DNA from: CADEED01 sp035525785
GTDB lineage: Bacteria; Pseudomonadota; Gammaproteobacteria; Steroidobacterales; Steroidobacteraceae
Assembly: GCA_035525785.1 (NCBI GenBank)
Contig: DATLDQ010000067.1
Span: forward strand, 1-16,452
Direction of reading: 5' to 3'
Length of the DNA: 16,452 nt
Positions 6,347 through 13,618 of the stretch are shown here, in pieces. The notes under the pieces are model-generated. The model was not told the DNA's origin and did no database searches. It saw only the letters and a list, made by a program, of their open reading frames with translations. How positions within the stretch are numbered: the first letter of the stretch is position 1; each line of letters starts with the position of its first letter. A program made the translations under genes and the position numbers.

Positions 6347-7881
6347 AACAGTAGCTGATCGCGGATGGACCCGATGTCCGTGCGATCGGCAATGAGATCG
6401 CGCAGCTTCGACGCTTCGCTCACATCGCCGAACAGCACCGCGCCGCAGACCTTGTTGTTCTCGATGACGATGCGCTTGTAGACGCCGCGGCGCTTGTCGG
6501 ACAGCACCAGGGACTCGCGGTCCGCGCGCTCGGCGAAATCGCCGGCCGAGAACACCTCGATGCCCGACACCTTGAGCTGCGTGGCGTTGATGGCGCCGGA
6601 GAACCGCGACACGCCGATCTCGGCGATGTGCTGCGCGCAGATGCGCGCCTGCTCCCAGAGTGGCGCCACGAGACCGAAGGTCTGGCGACGGTGCTGCACG
6701 CACTCACCCACGGCGTAGATAGCCGGGTCATACGTCTGCAGCGTGTCGTCCACCAGGATGCCGCGGTCGCAGGCGAGGTGCACTTTCTTCGCGAGCTCGA
6801 TGTTGGGACGTACGCCCACGGCCATCACGACGAGATCCGCAGCGATTTCCTCGCCACCCTCGAAGCGTACGGCCTTCACGCGCTCGCCGCCCACGATCTC
6901 CTGCGTCTTCGCTTTCATGCGGAATTCGATGCCACGCTTCTCGAGCGCGGCCTTGAGCAACGCGCTTGCCGAGGCGTCGAGCTGGCGCTCCATCAAGGTG
7001 TCCAGCAGATGCACCACGGTCACGTGCATGCCGCGCAACGACAAGCCATGCGCGGCCTCGAGCCCCAAGAGCCCGCCGCCGATCACGACGGCGCGGCGCC
7101 CGGCCCCCGAGCGCTCGAGCATGCGATTCACATCGTCGAGGTCGCGGAACGTCACCACGCCCGGGAGATCCTTGCCCGGCAGCGGCAGCACGATGGGGTC
7201 GGAGCCCGTGGCGACGAGCAGGCGATCGTACTCGGCGACCACGCCCGACTTCGACGTCACGCGGCGGCGCTTGCGATCGATCTCGACGATGGGGTCGCCC
7301 GAGTGCAGCGTGATGCCGCGGCGCGCGTACCAGTTGGGCCGATGCAGCATGATGTCGTCCGCCTGCTGCTCACCGGACAGCACCGGCGAGAGCAGTATGC
7401 GGTTGTAATTGCCGCGCGGCTCCGCGCCGAACACCGTAATCGTAAAACGGTCGGCCACACCGAGCTTGAGCAGCTCTTCCACGGTGCGCATGCCAGCCAT
7501 GCCATTGCCCGCCACCACCAGGCGAATGCGCCGCGTCGCGCGCGGCACCTCGATCTGCACGTGGCCGTCCACCACGCGCGTGGCGTAGGCGGTGACGCTG
7601 AACGTCGGGTCCTCGAGGCAACGCCCCGACCCGAGCACGAAGTGATGCTTGTAGATGGGCGACGCCACGACACGCTGGTTCTGCAGGTCGCCCGTGAGGC
7701 CGCGCGACAGCACGTTGGCGCGCGAGCCCGGGTCGAAGTTGTCGAGCGCGTACACCTGGTCTTCGACCAGGAATAGCGCGATCTGCCGGCCCGCGACCAG
7801 TGCGCAGACGCCGGTGCCGTGCACCAGGTCGTCCACCGGGCACACGCTCAACCATCGTTCAGCAGCGTCGAAGGGGCTCAT
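6328..7881 (-). CDS. nirD: Fusion of nitrite reductase small subunit NirD with a NirB/NasC-like FAD-NAD(P)H oxidoreductase
   Basis: A 517-residue protein with two parts. Residues 1-113 match NirD: TGVCALV, VYALDNFDP, VLSRGL and VASPIYKHHF...CLEDPTFSV follow E. coli NirD closely and, like it, lack Rieske Cys/His ligands. Residues 118-517 form a pyridine-nucleotide-disulfide oxidoreductase with an FAD site VVAGNGMAG (122-130), ATGSDP (225-230), a second dinucleotide site VIGGGLLG (267-274), YAVGE (389-393) and the C-terminal domain seen in the first half of NirB. It has no siroheme or Bfd domain. The flavin half probably oxidises NAD(P)H and passes electrons to NasA, as NasC does in Klebsiella, while the NirD half partners NirB; this division is inference. 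The ATG at 7881 overlaps the nirB stop as ATGA, implying translational coupling. An upstream in-frame start at 8049 would lie within nirB. Confidence 0.93.
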   Translation of the reverse strand: MSPFDAAERWLSVCPVDDLVHGTGVCALVAGRQIALFLVEDQVYALDNFDPGSRANVLSRGLTGDLQNQRVVASPIYKHHFVLGSGRCLEDPTFSVTAYATRVVDGHVQIEVPRATRRIRLVVAGNGMAGMRTVEELLKLGVADRFTITVFGAEPRGNYNRILLSPVLSGEQQADDIMLHRPNWYARRGITLHSGDPIVEIDRKRRRVTSKSGVVAEYDRLLVATGSDPIVLPLPGKDLPGVVTFRDLDDVNRMLERSGAGRRAVVIGGGLLGLEAAHGLSLRGMHVTVVHLLDTLMERQLDASASALLKAALEKRGIEFRMKAKTQEIVGGERVKAVRFEGGEEIAADLVVMAVGVRPNIELAKKVHLACDRGILVDDTLQTYDPAIYAVGECVQHRRQTFGLVAPLWEQARICAQHIAEIGVSRFSGAINATQLKVSGIEVFSAGDFAERADRESLVLSDKRRGVYKRIVIENNKVCGAVLFGDVSEASKLRDLIADRTDIGSIRDQLLFDNAAA

Positions 7882-10424
7882 GCCGCCACCTCTTCCGCGG
7901 TTTTGGGCGCGGTGGCGCGTTCGTCCGCATTCGCCGGACGTATCTGCCCGCGCTCCTCGACGAACAGCACGTTGTTGTCGCGCGATTCGGAGTTCACGAA
8001 GTGGCGGAAGCGCTTGAGCGTCTGCGGATCCTCCACCGCCGCTTTCCACTCACAGGCGTAGTTGGCGATGACGCGCGACATGTCGGCTTCGAGCTCGGCG
8101 CCGATGCCGAGCGAATCCTCGCAGACCACCTTGCGCACGTACTCGATGCCGCCTTCGAGATTCTCGAGCCACGTGGACGTGCGCTGCAGACGATCCGCCG
8201 TGCGGATGTAGAACATGAGATAGCGGTCGATGTAGCGGATCAACGTGGGCGTGTCGAGGTCGCGCGCGAGCAGATCCGCGTGACGCGGCTTCATGCCACC
8301 GTTGCCCGAGACGTAGAGGTTCCAGCCACCCTCGGTGGCGATGACGCCGACGTCCTTGCCCTGCGCCTCCGCGCACTCGCGCGTGCAACCAGAGACCGCG
8401 AACTTGATCTTGTGGGGCGCGCGCAGCCCCTTGTAACGGTTCTCGAGGTCAATCGCGAGACCGACGGAATCCTGCACGCCGTAGCGGCACCACGTGGAAC
8501 CCACGCAGCTCTTCACCGTGCGCAACGCCTTGCCGTATGCGTGGCCCGATTCGAAACCCGCGGCGATGAGTTCCTTCCAGATGAGTGGCAGCTCGTGCAC
8601 CTGCGCGCCGAAGAGATCGATGCGCTGACCCCCGGTGATCTTGGTGTACAGGCCGTATTTCTTGGCGACCGCGCCGATGGCGATGAGGCCTTCGGGCGTG
8701 ATCTCTCCGCCTGGCACCCTGGGGACGACGGAGTACGTGCCGTCCTTCTGCATGTTCGCGAGGAAGTAGTCGTTGGTGTCCTGCAGCGCCGCGTGGCGCT
8801 TCTTGAGCACGAACTCGTTCCAGCACGAAGCGAGTATCGAGGCCACGGTTGGTTTGCAGATGTCGCAGCCCAGGCCCTTGCCGTGCTTCGCGAGCACGTC
8901 GTCGAATTGCTTGAGCTCGCCGATGCGCACCAGGTGGAACAGCTGCTGGCGCGTGTACGGGAAGTGCTCGCACATCGAGGTGTTCACGCTCACGCCGCGT
9001 TTCTTGAGCTCGGCGTTGAGCAGCTGGGTCACCAGTGGCGTGCAGCCGCCGCAGGACGTGCCCGCCTTGGTGCAGGTCTTGAGCGCGCCGACCGTCGTGC
9101 AACCGCCTTCGATGGCGGCGCAGATGCCGCCCTTCGAGACGTTGTTGCACGAGCAGACTTGCGCGGAATCCGGCAGCGCGGCCAGCGCGTTGGTCGGGGG
9201 TGCACCCGCGCCAGCCGCTGCCGCCGGGAAAAGCATGGTTTCAGGGTTGTCGGGCAGCGGCAGCGCGTTCATCACGGACTGGTGCCACATCGAGTAGTCA
9301 GAGGTGTCGCCGACCAGTACGGCACCGATGAGCTTCTTGCCCTCGGCGTCGACGACGAGCTTCTTGTAGACCTCCTTGCGCTGGTCGAAGAACGAGTAGA
9401 CCCGAGCGCCGGTGGTGGTCCCGTGCGCATCGCCGATGGAGCCCACTTCGACGCCCAATAGTTTGAGCTTGGTGCTCATGTCGGCGCCGGCGAACGGCGC
9501 TTCGTCTTTGTTCAACAGGCGGGCGGCCGCGATGCGCGCCATCTGGTAACCCGGCGCCACGAGACCAAACACACGGCCTTCATACGCGGCGCATTCGCCG
9601 ATGGCAAAGATGTTCTCGTCGGACGTGCGGCAATCGCCGTCGATCGCGATGCCGCCGCGCGGCGCGACGTCGAGTCCGCAGGCGCGCGCGAGCTCGTCGC
9701 GCGGGCGGATGCCTGCCGAGATCACGATGACGTCGGTCTCGAGCGAGCCGCCGTCCGCGAAGACCATGCGGTGCCGTGCGGCTCCGCCGTCGTCGATACG
9801 CGTGGTGTTCTTGCCCGTGTGCACCTGCACACCCAGCGCCTCGATGCGCGCGCGCAGCAGGCCGCCGCCGCCCTCGTCGACCTGCACGGCCATGAGCCGT
9901 GGCGCGAATTCCACGACGTGGGTAGCGAGGCCGAGATCCTTGAGCGCTTTCGCAGCTTCGAGGCCGAGAAGCCCGCCGCCGATGACCACACCGCGCGTCG
10001 AGTTCTTGCCGGCATCGCTGATGGCTTCGAGATCTTCGATCGTGCGATACACGAACACACCCGGGCGGTCTTTGCCGGGGATCGGCGGCACGAAGGGGCT
10101 CGAGCCAGTGGCCAGGATCAGGCTGTCGTATTCGTACTCCGCGCCGCTTTTGGTCGTGACGCGCTTGTTGACGCGGTCGATGGCCGCCACCGCGTCACCC
10201 GAATGCAGCTCGATGCCGTTCTTGTCGAAGAATTCGCGGTCGGTGAGCGTCAGGTCTTCGACCGAGCTACCCGAAAAATACTTGGTGAGATTGACGCGGT
10301 CGTAAGCCAGCCGCGGCTCTTCCGCGAGCACGGTGACGGCAAAATCGTTGGAACCCTGGGTCAGCGTCTCTAGGAACCGCTGCCCGACCATGCCGTGACC
10401 GACCACGACAATTCGCTTTGACAT
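7878..10424 (-). CDS. nirB: NAD(P)H-dependent assimilatory nitrite reductase, large subunit
   Basis: An 848-residue cytoplasmic enzyme that reduces nitrite to ammonium with NAD(P)H. Domains in order: FAD site VVVGHGMVG (6-14), ATGSSP, NAD(P) site VIGGGLLGLEAA (147-158), NirB middle domain (about 315-375), Bfd-like [2Fe-2S] domain with CSC (424, 426) and CGGC (458-461), a second Cys-containing segment (CEHF, CDIC), the ferredoxin-like half domain, and the siroheme/[4Fe-4S] domain with CVGSTWC (640-646) and GCTREC (Cys680, Cys684). All cofactor ligands are present and the length is typical. The ATG at 10424 is chosen because a longer TTG start at 10469 would lie inside the predicted sigma54 promoter; a GAGGG lies ten bases upstream. 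First gene of the operon, overlapping the NirD fusion by 4 bp. Confidence 0.96.
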   Translation of the reverse strand: MSKRIVVVGHGMVGQRFLETLTQGSNDFAVTVLAEEPRLAYDRVNLTKYFSGSSVEDLTLTDREFFDKNGIELHSGDAVAAIDRVNKRVTTKSGAEYEYDSLILATGSSPFVPPIPGKDRPGVFVYRTIEDLEAISDAGKNSTRGVVIGGGLLGLEAAKALKDLGLATHVVEFAPRLMAVQVDEGGGGLLRARIEALGVQVHTGKNTTRIDDGGAARHRMVFADGGSLETDVIVISAGIRPRDELARACGLDVAPRGGIAIDGDCRTSDENIFAIGECAAYEGRVFGLVAPGYQMARIAAARLLNKDEAPFAGADMSTKLKLLGVEVGSIGDAHGTTTGARVYSFFDQRKEVYKKLVVDAEGKKLIGAVLVGDTSDYSMWHQSVMNALPLPDNPETMLFPAAAAGAGAPPTNALAALPDSAQVCSCNNVSKGGICAAIEGGCTTVGALKTCTKAGTSCGGCTPLVTQLLNAELKKRGVSVNTSMCEHFPYTRQQLFHLVRIGELKQFDDVLAKHGKGLGCDICKPTVASILASCWNEFVLKKRHAALQDTNDYFLANMQKDGTYSVVPRVPGGEITPEGLIAIGAVAKKYGLYTKITGGQRIDLFGAQVHELPLIWKELIAAGFESGHAYGKALRTVKSCVGSTWCRYGVQDSVGLAIDLENRYKGLRAPHKIKFAVSGCTRECAEAQGKDVGVIATEGGWNLYVSGNGGMKPRHADLLARDLDTPTLIRYIDRYLMFYIRTADRLQRTSTWLENLEGGIEYVRKVVCEDSLGIGAELEADMSRVIANYACEWKAAVEDPQTLKRFRHFVNSESRDNNVLFVEERGQIRPANADERATAPKTAEEVAA

Positions 10425-10463
10425 TGCTATCTGGCCCTCGCTCGATGGAGCAATGACCTGACT

Positions 10464-10480
10464 AAGCAACCTCTATGCCA
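10464..10480 (-). promoter_or_regulatory. Sigma54 (RpoN) -24/-12 promoter of the nirB operon
   Basis: The minus strand reads TGGCATAGAGGTTGCTT. This has the invariant GG and GC dinucleotides separated by exactly ten bases and matches TGGCA-N7-TGC. Transcription would start near 10455, about 30 bases before the nirB ATG. A sigma54 promoter fits control by nitrogen status through NtrC. Confidence 0.72.
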
Positions 10481-10528
10481 CTGTGCTGGGAGTCGAAACC
10501 TCAGAGCCGGGCCCCCGCCTGAGCCGGC

Positions 10529-10545
10529 TGCCTCAGGACGGTGCA
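10529..10545 (-). promoter_or_regulatory. Putative NtrC enhancer site upstream of nirB
   Basis: The minus strand reads TGCACCGTCCTGAGGCA, an imperfect dyad matching TGCACC-N5-GGTGCA at ten of twelve defined positions. Its centre is about 80 bases upstream of the start predicted from the sigma54 promoter, a workable distance for an enhancer-binding activator. Only one site was found, whereas NtrC targets often carry two. Confidence 0.5.
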
Positions 10546-10564
10546 TGGGGTCGGCGCGCGCGCC

Positions 10565-11008
10565 TCAGTCGCGGGCAGCGGGCTCGATGGTGAAGCCCGG
10601 CACCGCGCGGTCTTCCTTGATGGTCGAGTGGTACATGTCCATGAACACCGAGGCCTTCTGGCCCGAGGCGCAGACCACGGAGTACACGTCCATGATGTAG
10701 CCGTAGGGGCCGATGCCCACCGAACCATCGCGATCGAACTCGGGATAGCGACCGTCTTCGCAGCGCAGCCGCGCGAGGTACGCGCGCTCACCGCCCGGGC
10801 CGCCGACGCGCACGGGGTTTTGCTTGCTGCCGAGAGGATGCTTCGCGATCTCCTCGTCGCTCATCGTGCGCTTGGGAGCACCGCCGCCGAGGGCGGCCAT
10901 GAGCGCTTCGGGGCTGCCTTTGGGGATGGCTTCCTTGGACGTCCTGGCTTCTTGCGTGGTCGTGCAGGCAGCGAGCAACAGCGCGGTCATGATGATCAGG
11001 TGTTTCAT
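10565..11008 (-). CDS. Small predicted lipoprotein of unknown function
   Basis: A 147-residue protein with a short hydrophobic signal and lipobox LAAC (Cys15), so it should be lipidated and anchored in the envelope. A polar linker (residues 16-50) precedes a compact domain with RTMSDEEIAKHPLGSKQNPVRVGGPGGERAYLARLRC-type sequence (from about residue 46) and then DGSVGIGPYGYIMDVYSV. Two cysteines (in LRCEDG and VVCASG) could form a disulfide. I recognise no family; the PYGYIMDVYSVVC stretch hints at a small beta-rich domain. The ATG at 11008 has GGGAGAAGC directly upstream. The gene ends before the nirB control region on the same strand, but the sigma54 promoter lies downstream of it, so it is probably outside the nitrite operon. 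Confidence 0.78.
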   Translation of the reverse strand: MKHLIIMTALLLAACTTTQEARTSKEAIPKGSPEALMAALGGGAPKRTMSDEEIAKHPLGSKQNPVRVGGPGGERAYLARLRCEDGRYPEFDRDGSVGIGPYGYIMDVYSVVCASGQKASVFMDMYHSTIKEDRAVPGFTIEPAARD

Positions 11009-11140
11009 GCTTCTCCCTAACGCATACCGCGTCCCGGCGGGGTTGTTCCGGGCAGTCTACGCGCCCGCGGCGTGCCCTGTCTCGGTCCCGCAAAGACGGC
11101 TGGACACATGTCGCCGCACCTGGGCGAAGGGGAGCGCTAG

Positions 11141-11665
11141 CTACCTCTGCTGCGATCTCTCTACTGCATCGAGCGCTTCCTGCGCACCCGCGGCGAGTTG
11201 CTCATCGTCACCGTGATAGATCACCTGGCGGATGGCCTGGCGGATGCCGTTATCCGCATCGCCCTGCTGGAGCGCGAGATCGCGCAGCGATTGGAGCGCC
11301 AGCGGACGATCGACCGGGTCGGCGTTCAGCACCAGGCGCTGCAGCACCGGTAAGGCCTGCGCACGCGGCGCCTGCGCGAGCGCGCGGATCGCGACGGTGC
11401 GGCGCGCAGCGTCGGTGCTGTCGACGTCGGTGATCCACTGCGCCACCTGCTCTTCCGTGACAGGGGGTGGCGGTGCCACCGAAATCTCTGCGTGCGCGGC
11501 TGGAATTGCCGCAACCGTTGGCGCCGCGTCGACGCGCGCGGATGCGGGCGAAGCCAAACCCGCTGGCGCGGCAGCTGCAGCCTTTTCACGCTGTTCCCAG
11601 AAATGCCACGCCCCCGCGAGCGCGACTCCGGCAACGATGGCGATGATCCACCAGACAGGCTTCAT
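11141..11665 (-). CDS. Membrane-anchored protein with HEAT-like repeats
   Basis: A 174-residue protein with one N-terminal membrane segment (WWIIAIVAGVALAGAWHFW, residues 5-23). An Ala/Pro-rich periplasmic linker (about 30-68) follows, then a helical domain with TDAARRTVAIRALAQAP, ALPVLQRLVLNADPVDRPLALQSLRDLAL and DDEQLAAGAQEALDAVE. The spacing and the Asp/Ala/Arg/Leu pattern suggest two to three HEAT-type repeats, a protein-binding scaffold. No catalytic motif is visible. The ATG at 11665 has GAGG eight bases upstream. The in-frame upstream extension to 11962 is antisense-like sequence overlapping the HupE-family gene and is rejected. It starts 10 bp after that gene's stop, so it probably belongs to the same operon as the PpiC-like and HupE-family genes. 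Confidence 0.8.
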   Translation of the reverse strand: MKPVWWIIAIVAGVALAGAWHFWEQREKAAAAAPAGLASPASARVDAAPTVAAIPAAHAEISVAPPPPVTEEQVAQWITDVDSTDAARRTVAIRALAQAPRAQALPVLQRLVLNADPVDRPLALQSLRDLALQQGDADNGIRQAIRQVIYHGDDEQLAAGAQEALDAVERSQQR

Positions 11666-11675
11666 GCTCTGGACC

Positions 11676-12680
11676 TCAGGAGAACATCGCGGCGATACGC
11701 AACCACGACCAGTAGGCCGCGATGCACCCGATGCCGTATAGCAGCGGCACACGCGCACGTTGTACCACGGTGAAATTTCGCACCAGCCACCACGCTCCGA
11801 ACACGGCGCCGACGGCAAACAACTGTCCGAGCTCCACGCCGAGATTGAACGTGACGAGCGCCGTCGCCAGGTGCTTCTGGGGCAGACCGATCTCCGCCAG
11901 CGCGCCCGCGAATCCGAGTCCGTGGACCAATCCGAACAGGAACGCGACCAGCGCGGGCACACGCTGCGCCAGCGTCGGGTTCTGCGAATTCCGATTCAAC
12001 GCTTCCGAGGCGACGAGAACGATGGACAACGCAATGCTTGCTTCCACGGGCGCGGACCGCAACGTCAGCAGTCCCAGCGCCGCGCTCGCGAGCGTGAGGC
12101 TGTGCGCAAGCGTGAAAGCCGTGATCGTCCAGATCAGCCGGCGCTGGAAACCCACGAGGAACAGCAACGACGCGACGAACAACAGGTGATCGATGCCGCC
12201 CAGGATGTGCTCCACACCGAGGGCGAGATAGGCCGACCCGATCTCGCCCATGCCGCGCCGATCATCGGCCGAACCAAACAGATGGACGGTCGATTGACGC
12301 TCGGTGAGCGTGAACACGCGGCTCTGACCGTCCAGCCAATACACCTTGATCATCGCGGCGGAATACCCGTTACCGATGCCGTCGACCGTGAGCTCGCCGT
12401 GCAATCCCTGCGCGCCACAACGCATGATGCTGGGGTCGACCACGCAGTTTTCGGGCCAGTGCACGGTGAGCACGTCGCCCGCGGGCTTCGCCCCGCTCGC
12501 GGTCCAGAGCCAGAGGAATTCGCCGGTGCGCGTCTCGCGAACTTCCATCTCGGCCATGCTCATCTCGTGCGCGGCCGCGCCGCGCGCGAGGAGCGCGAGA
12601 GCGAGGCAGACCAGGACGCGCGCGAGGCCCACGTCCCGCAGATGCGCCGCAGGCCTCGAGCGCGAGGACGCGGCGCTCAT
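11676..12680 (-). CDS. HupE/UreJ-family membrane protein with large N-terminal periplasmic domain
   Basis: A 334-residue protein. A signal or anchor helix (residues 20-37, ending RGAAAHE) is followed by a soluble domain (38-145) and then about six membrane helices. The membrane part carries the family signatures GVEHILGGIDHLLF (His158, Asp164, His165), TAFTLAHSLTL (His193) and FGLVHGLGFAGAL (His253), with a late NLGVELGQ. These conserved His/Asp residues inside helices are the basis for proposed nickel or cobalt transport in HupE/UreJ. This longer class (HupE/UreJ_2 type) has no demonstrated substrate, and no hydrogenase or urease genes are nearby. Its ATG overlaps the stop of the PpiC-like gene as ATGA, implying coupled translation, with GGAG upstream. 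Confidence 0.88.
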   Translation of the reverse strand: MSAASSRSRPAAHLRDVGLARVLVCLALALLARGAAAHEMSMAEMEVRETRTGEFLWLWTASGAKPAGDVLTVHWPENCVVDPSIMRCGAQGLHGELTVDGIGNGYSAAMIKVYWLDGQSRVFTLTERQSTVHLFGSADDRRGMGEIGSAYLALGVEHILGGIDHLLFVASLLFLVGFQRRLIWTITAFTLAHSLTLASAALGLLTLRSAPVEASIALSIVLVASEALNRNSQNPTLAQRVPALVAFLFGLVHGLGFAGALAEIGLPQKHLATALVTFNLGVELGQLFAVGAVFGAWWLVRNFTVVQRARVPLLYGIGCIAAYWSWLRIAAMFS

Positions 12681-13540
12681 TGCGCCCCGCTCCGCAGCTT
12701 CACCGTGTATTTCTTCGCCAGTGCGCGCACGGCCTCACTGCGCTGCTCCGACATCACCGAGTCGGTCCAGTCCTGGTAGACGATGCCGCCGAGCTCCTCG
12801 AACTGCGCGGGCTTGGGTGGCGACGTCGACTTGAGCCGCATGACTCGCATGCCGTCCTTGCCCGGCAGCGCGCGCCATTCGCCGGGTGGCGACGCCTCGA
12901 GGGCAGAGGCGAACTCGGCGCCGTAGGCCTCGACGATGTTCGCGTGCGGTCGATGCGTGAACATGCGCAGCCCCGCTTCGATCTCGCCGGGGTTGCCGGC
13001 ATTCAACGCATCCGCGAACGAACGCGCCACGTCATCGGTGTGTTTGCCGGAGATCACCGCTTCCTCGAAGTCGAACCGCGCGGGCTCGTCATACCGCGAG
13101 CGATGCGCCTCGAACCATTTCCTCAACCCCGCCTCGTCGATCTCGGGTTTCTTGACGTTGGCATCGACCACGCTCAACGCCTTGAAGATCACGCGCTCGC
13201 GGATGGCGTTGTCGCCCTTGTCGAGGCCCATGGCCATGCCCTCGCGATAGAGCACCTCGTTGTCGAGCCACACGCGCCGCAGCGCGTACAGCTCCTGCTC
13301 GTTGGGCGCGTGACCGCGCGCGTCCTTGAAAACCTTGACCGCCTGCGCGTCCACCTCCGGATCGATGGTGATGACGCGGGGATCGTCCTTGCGGCTAGCC
13401 AGCATATGGTCGGCCGCGAACAGCACGCCGCCCAGCAGGATGAAATGCAGCAGCGGCTCGCGCGCCCACGGCGGCAGCGCGGCGCGTGCCTTGGCCGGCT
13501 TGCGCACGGCCACGGAATCTTCGACCAGGGTGGTGGACAT
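12677..13540 (-). CDS. Membrane-anchored PpiC/parvulin-like peptidyl-prolyl cis-trans isomerase
   Basis: A 287-residue protein with one N-terminal membrane helix (about residues 28-46, LLHFILLGGVLFAADHML). The rest is a periplasmic chaperone-type domain rich in charged helices (NEQELYALRRVWLDNEVLYREG; DNAIRERVIFKAL) and then a parvulin-like region: RFDFEEAVISG, EASPPGEWRALPGKDGMRVMRL, and a C-terminal helix. The topology is that of PpiD/SurA-like foldases. The parvulin core is divergent, so isomerase activity is uncertain and it may be a chaperone only. The ATG at 13540 is chosen over an upstream non-ATG start. It overlaps the HupE-family gene by 4 bp and begins 18 bp past the minus-strand terminator that ends the PHP-like gene. 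Confidence 0.85.
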   Translation of the reverse strand: MSTTLVEDSVAVRKPAKARAALPPWAREPLLHFILLGGVLFAADHMLASRKDDPRVITIDPEVDAQAVKVFKDARGHAPNEQELYALRRVWLDNEVLYREGMAMGLDKGDNAIRERVIFKALSVVDANVKKPEIDEAGLRKWFEAHRSRYDEPARFDFEEAVISGKHTDDVARSFADALNAGNPGEIEAGLRMFTHRPHANIVEAYGAEFASALEASPPGEWRALPGKDGMRVMRLKSTSPPKPAQFEELGGIVYQDWTDSVMSEQRSEAVRALAKKYTVKLRSGAQ

Positions 13541-13557
13541 GTTTTTCACGCTTCTCA

Positions 13558-13593
13558 CAGAAAAGAAGGCGCCGCGCGGTGAGGCGCGGCGCC
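13558..13593 (-). terminator. Rho-independent terminator after the PHP-like gene
   Basis: On the minus strand GGCGCCGCG, an 8-base loop and CGCGGCGCC form a perfect 9-bp GC-only stem, followed by TTCTTTTCTG. It lies 25 bases after the stop of the gene ending at 13619 and just before the PpiC-like gene, so it should reduce read-through between them. Confidence 0.88.
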
Positions 13594-13618
13594 GGTTGTC
13601 GATCTATCTACCTGATGT

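Noticed and set aside
4099..6354. 751-codon plus-strand open frame opposite nasA
   Set aside because: It is rich in Arg, His and Gly with no recognisable domain. It mirrors a well-supported GC-rich gene, which creates long antisense frames by codon bias.
7882..8049. N-terminal extension of the NirD fusion
   Set aside because: It lies wholly within nirB and is Arg/Gly-rich. The ATGA overlap start at 7881 aligns with known NirD proteins.
7800..9461. 553-codon plus-strand open frame opposite nirB
   Set aside because: Same antisense shadow effect; nirB and the NirD fusion are unambiguous on the other strand.
11009..11140. Search for a small RNA or terminator between the HEAT-like and lipoprotein genes
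   Set aside because: No hairpin with T-tract and no convincing promoter pair was found in these 132 bases.
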